Source of the DNA: JAKVAV01 sp964651785
GTDB lineage: Bacteria > Bacteroidota > Bacteroidia > Flavobacteriales_D > Cryomorphaceae
Direction: 5' to 3'
Length of the DNA: 6,398 nucleotides
Assembly: GCA_964651785.1 (NCBI GenBank)
Contig: CAZYWJ010000109.1
Span: 1-6,398, forward strand
How positions within the stretch are numbered: position 1 is the first letter of the stretch; each line of letters starts with the position of its first letter. The notes under the pieces were generated by a model that was not told the DNA's origin, did no database searches, and worked only from the letters and a program-made list of their open reading frames with translations. Below are positions 4,271 through 6,398 of the stretch, one piece after another. Both the position numbers and the translations under genes were made by a program.

Positions 4271-5215
4271 TTACGCTGCCGTAGATTTCCGTGCTTTCTG
4301 TTTATCGGCGTAGGCTTTCATGGCTTCGCGCACCCATTTCCCTTCAGATTCGGCCTTCTGTCGAGCTTCCATTCTTTTGTGGTTGCACGGGCCGTGACCT
4401 TTGATCACCTGATAAAATTCTTCCCACTCTATTTCGCCGATTTCCCAGTGTCCCGTTTCCTCGTTGAATTTCAAATCGGGATCGGGTATGGTGAGTCCCG
4501 CCGCCTCGGCTTGCGGCACCGTACGGTCGATGAAGCGCTGACGGATGGTGTCGTTACTCTCCACTTTGATGTTCCACTTCATGGTCTCGGCGCTGTTCTT
4601 CGACTGCGCGTCAGAGGGCCCCAGCATTTGAATGGATGGCCACCACCAGCGGTTCAGCGCATCCTGAGCCATGGCTTTTTGTTGCGGTGTGCCTTGCGCC
4701 AATTGGTACATAATTTCGTATCCCTGACGATTGTGAAAGCTTTCTTCTTTGCAAATGCGCACCATAGCTCGCGAGTAAGGACCGTAAGATCCGCGCGCCA
4801 GCATGGTTTGGTTTACAATCGCCGCACCGTCTACCAGCCAACCTATGGCGCCTATATCAGCCCACGAAAGGGTAGGGTAGTTGAAGATGCTGGAGTATTT
4901 CGCCTTACCGGAAATGAGCTGGTCGATCATCGTTTGGCGATCGATGCCCAAGGTCTCGGCGGCGCTGTAGAGGTATAATCCGTGACCTGCCTCGTCTTGC
5001 ACCTTTGCCAGAAGTACGGCCTTACGGCGAAGACTCGGAGCGCGGGTTATCCAATTTCCTTCGGGAAGCATTCCCACGATCTCGCTGTGCGCATGCTGCG
5101 ATATCATCCGGATAAGCTGCTTTCGGTAGTTTTCGGGCATCCACTCTTTTGCTTCAATCTTCTGCCCTTTATCGATCTTCTCTTGAAATTCTTTTTCGCG
5201 TTCGGCTAAAGTCAT
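4271..5215 (-). CDS. paaA: 1,2-phenylacetyl-CoA epoxidase catalytic subunit PaaA
   Basis: The 314-residue protein is near the family length (about 310). PaaA is the diiron oxygenase subunit that adds one oxygen atom of O2 to the ring of phenylacetyl-CoA, giving the 1,2-epoxide, in the cytoplasm. Visible ligand motifs of the ferritin-like fold are E45 in HAHSEIVGMLPEGNW, E75-x-x-H78 in KVQDEAGHGLYLY, and E158-x-x-H161 in ICKEESFHNRQGYEIM. The C-terminal GHGPCNHKRMEAR stretch is also typical. Nothing essential appears to be missing. The ATG at 5213-5215 gives MTLAEREKEF and follows a good promoter candidate, so the start is well supported. It is the first gene of paaABCD. The upstream gene (T9SS nuclease-like) is on the same strand, but the promoter between them suggests a separate transcript. 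Confidence 0.97.
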   Translation of the reverse strand: MTLAEREKEFQEKIDKGQKIEAKEWMPENYRKQLIRMISQHAHSEIVGMLPEGNWITRAPSLRRKAVLLAKVQDEAGHGLYLYSAAETLGIDRQTMIDQLISGKAKYSSIFNYPTLSWADIGAIGWLVDGAAIVNQTMLARGSYGPYSRAMVRICKEESFHNRQGYEIMYQLAQGTPQQKAMAQDALNRWWWPSIQMLGPSDAQSKNSAETMKWNIKVESNDTIRQRFIDRTVPQAEAAGLTIPDPDLKFNEETGHWEIGEIEWEEFYQVIKGHGPCNHKRMEARQKAESEGKWVREAMKAYADKQKARKSTAA

Positions 5216-5235
5216 ATTTTCAGTTTGATGGTGCG

Positions 5236-5266
5236 TAAAATTAAGTGATTGCAGCTATATAACAAA
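5236..5266 (-). promoter_or_regulatory. Candidate promoter of the paaABCD operon
   Basis: On the minus strand TTTG (5266-5263) is followed after 19 bases by TAATTTTA (5243-5236). This is the Bacteroidota -33/-7 arrangement with one mismatch at the last base of TAnnTTTG. Transcription would start near 5229, leaving a leader of about 14 bases before the paaA ATG. No clear operator palindrome for a PaaR- or PaaX-type repressor was seen nearby, apart from the self-complementary AGCGCGCT (5269-5276 region), which is too short to rely on. Confidence 0.45.
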
Positions 5267-5294
5267 GAAAGCGCGCTCTTGTTGGGCTTGAGAC

Positions 5295-6398
5295 TTAGCG
5301 CATCAAAACCAACTTTTTGCTCCGCACGGATCCTTCTTCCGAAAGGAGCTGAATGCTATAGACTCCCACGGGCAGTCGGTTCAAGTCCAAATCGTGCTTG
5401 GCAGAGTTGGCGGTAATTGAAATCTCATCCACCAATCGGCCCTGGCTGTCGATGATGCGAATCTGATTCATTCTGAAATCATCGGCAATCGTGATGCTGA
5501 CCATTCCGTTGGTCGGGTTCGGGAAGAGGTTGAATGCCGTTTCGTTCACATCCTCAAAAGTAGAAAGAGCGGTAGTGCTCGGGTCGAAGCTGAATCCCAC
5601 GGGAAGGTGATCGGAAACGTTGCTATCGTAACCGCTCCAGCCACCGGGGAAGAAATCATCAATGGCTATGGTGGTCACTTGCGATTCGGAATCCTCAAGA
5701 GCCGGGAAGAGCTCATTGCTGATCAGGATATGGTCGAGGTGTGAAGGCCAGCTAGGGTAGGACCATTGAGATGATGGCCCCGTAGCGATGTCCATATCGG
5801 CAAAGCGGTAGTTTTCGGAATTGTTCAGAAAAGCCATGAATACATTATTCGGCGGGGCATCCGTAAGCAGATCATTCAAATCACCCAACATGATGACGCG
5901 ATCATTTTCAAAGTTCAAATCCATGTAATCTCTTAGCAATACCGATGCGTGGGCTCTTCTCGATTCTTCATCCCAATAGTCGGATTGTGTCCACGTACCG
6001 TCTCCGCAGCACTTATAGTGGTTGTTGATGACTACAAAATCGTAATCGTCCATAAAGGTAAGTTCCAAGACCATCGGCGGGCGTGGAAACGGATTGGAAA
6101 ACATTCCGCTGTCAAAGATTTCATACTGTTCGTTTACCGTAACGGATTGAGTGTTGTAGATAAATCCCAATCGGGCATACTCTCCGTCTTGGTAATGGCC
6201 CTCGTAGCCCTGCAGAAGGCTGAGCAGGTATTCAAATTCTTCGGGTTCGTCAATTTCTTGAATGGCAATAACGTCAAGCTCCAACTCTTCGATGATCTCG
6301 GCCACGTATTCGATGGTGGTTTCTCCGTTTTTAGGAAACCATTCGATGTTCCATGTGGCAATATCGAAATGGTCGAGGGTTCCGAATTCGAGATCAAT
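5295..6398 (-). CDS. Secreted endonuclease/exonuclease/phosphatase-family protein with T9SS type A sorting domain, 5' end outside window
   Basis: The frame is open to the window edge, giving 367 residues without the true start; the first in-window start-like codon (GTG at 6303-6305) is inside the domain. The EEP (DNase I-like) metal-dependent hydrolase motifs are in order: WNIEWFP (16-22, metal-site Asn), IQEID (46-50, metal-binding Glu), NNHYKC (125-130), GDLND (172-176, Asp/Asn pair), HLDHIL (220-225) and SDHLP (262-266, catalytic Asp-His). All expected active-site residues are present. Residues from about 288 form a T9SS sorting domain: NLFPNPTNG, IRIIDSQGRLV, LPVGVYSIQL, ending KKLVLMR. 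The enzyme would thus act at the cell surface or outside, most likely as a nuclease or phosphodiesterase. Members also include phosphatases, so the substrate is open. The signal peptide must lie beyond the window. Confidence 0.92.
   Translation of the reverse strand: MDLEFGTLDHFDIATWNIEWFPKNGETTIEYVAEIIEELELDVIAIQEIDEPEEFEYLLSLLQGYEGHYQDGEYARLGFIYNTQSVTVNEQYEIFDSGMFSNPFPRPPMVLELTFMDDYDFVVINNHYKCCGDGTWTQSDYWDEESRRAHASVLLRDYMDLNFENDRVIMLGDLNDLLTDAPPNNVFMAFLNNSENYRFADMDIATGPSSQWSYPSWPSHLDHILISNELFPALEDSESQVTTIAIDDFFPGGWSGYDSNVSDHLPVGFSFDPSTTALSTFEDVNETAFNLFPNPTNGMVSITIADDFRMNQIRIIDSQGRLVDEISITANSAKHDLDLNRLPVGVYSIQLLSEEGSVRSKKLVLMR

Noticed and set aside
4379..4978. Plus-strand ORF of 199 residues opposite paaA
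   Set aside because: Antisense to a certain paaA over its whole length, with no recognisable motif. It is a frame shadow of a GC-balanced gene.
5255..5285. Terminator after the EEP-family gene around AGCGCGCT
   Set aside because: The core is self-complementary with no loop, and the outer AACAA/TTGTT pairing needs mismatches. There is no T-run.

Overview
The window looks like a scaffold from a member of the Bacteroidota, probably an aerobic Flavobacteriales-type organism. Three things point this way. Two proteins end in type IX secretion (T9SS) type A sorting domains, which are confined to this phylum. Two candidate promoters fit the Bacteroidota -33/-7 pattern (TTG, about 19 bases, TAnnTTTG-like). 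Start codons are preceded by A-rich sequence rather than Shine-Dalgarno boxes. A run of exactly 100 N (3296-3395) marks an assembly gap, so this is probably a draft or metagenome assembly. No species can be named from the sequence.

Layout. (1) 1-366, plus strand, AT-rich: the 3' end of a T9SS-secreted protein, then a signal-peptide ORF that appears cut off where the AT-rich DNA meets richer DNA near 367. (2) 367-1540, minus strand: a three-gene envelope/stress cluster (YtxH-like protein, phage-holin-family/YqjE-like membrane protein, small basic helical protein). An intrinsic terminator lies between the first and second genes. (3) 1541-2726, plus strand: a spacer, a 52-residue two-helix membrane protein, and a secreted, probably outer-membrane protein of unknown function. 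(4) 2731-5215, minus strand: the phenylacetyl-CoA epoxidase operon paaA-paaB-paaC-paaD. A candidate promoter sits just before paaA, and a heptamer repeat array fills the paaA-paaB gap. (5) 5295-6398, minus strand: a secreted endonuclease/exonuclease/phosphatase-family protein with a T9SS tail, cut by the window edge.

How the genes work together. PaaA is the catalytic diiron subunit and PaaC its structural partner. PaaB bridges the complex, and PaaD is the MIP18-type protein thought to help mature it or its Fe-S partner. Together they would epoxidise the ring of phenylacetyl-CoA. The reductase PaaE, which supplies electrons, is not encoded on either side of the operon here, nor are the later pathway genes. 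The YtxH/holin-like trio resembles in layout the E. coli yqjD-yqjE-yqjK stationary-phase membrane genes.

I see no complete novel defence or mobile system. The points most worth a second look are the inverted heptamer array inside the paa operon, the composition break with the truncated signal-peptide ORF, and the YtxH/YqjE/basic-protein module.
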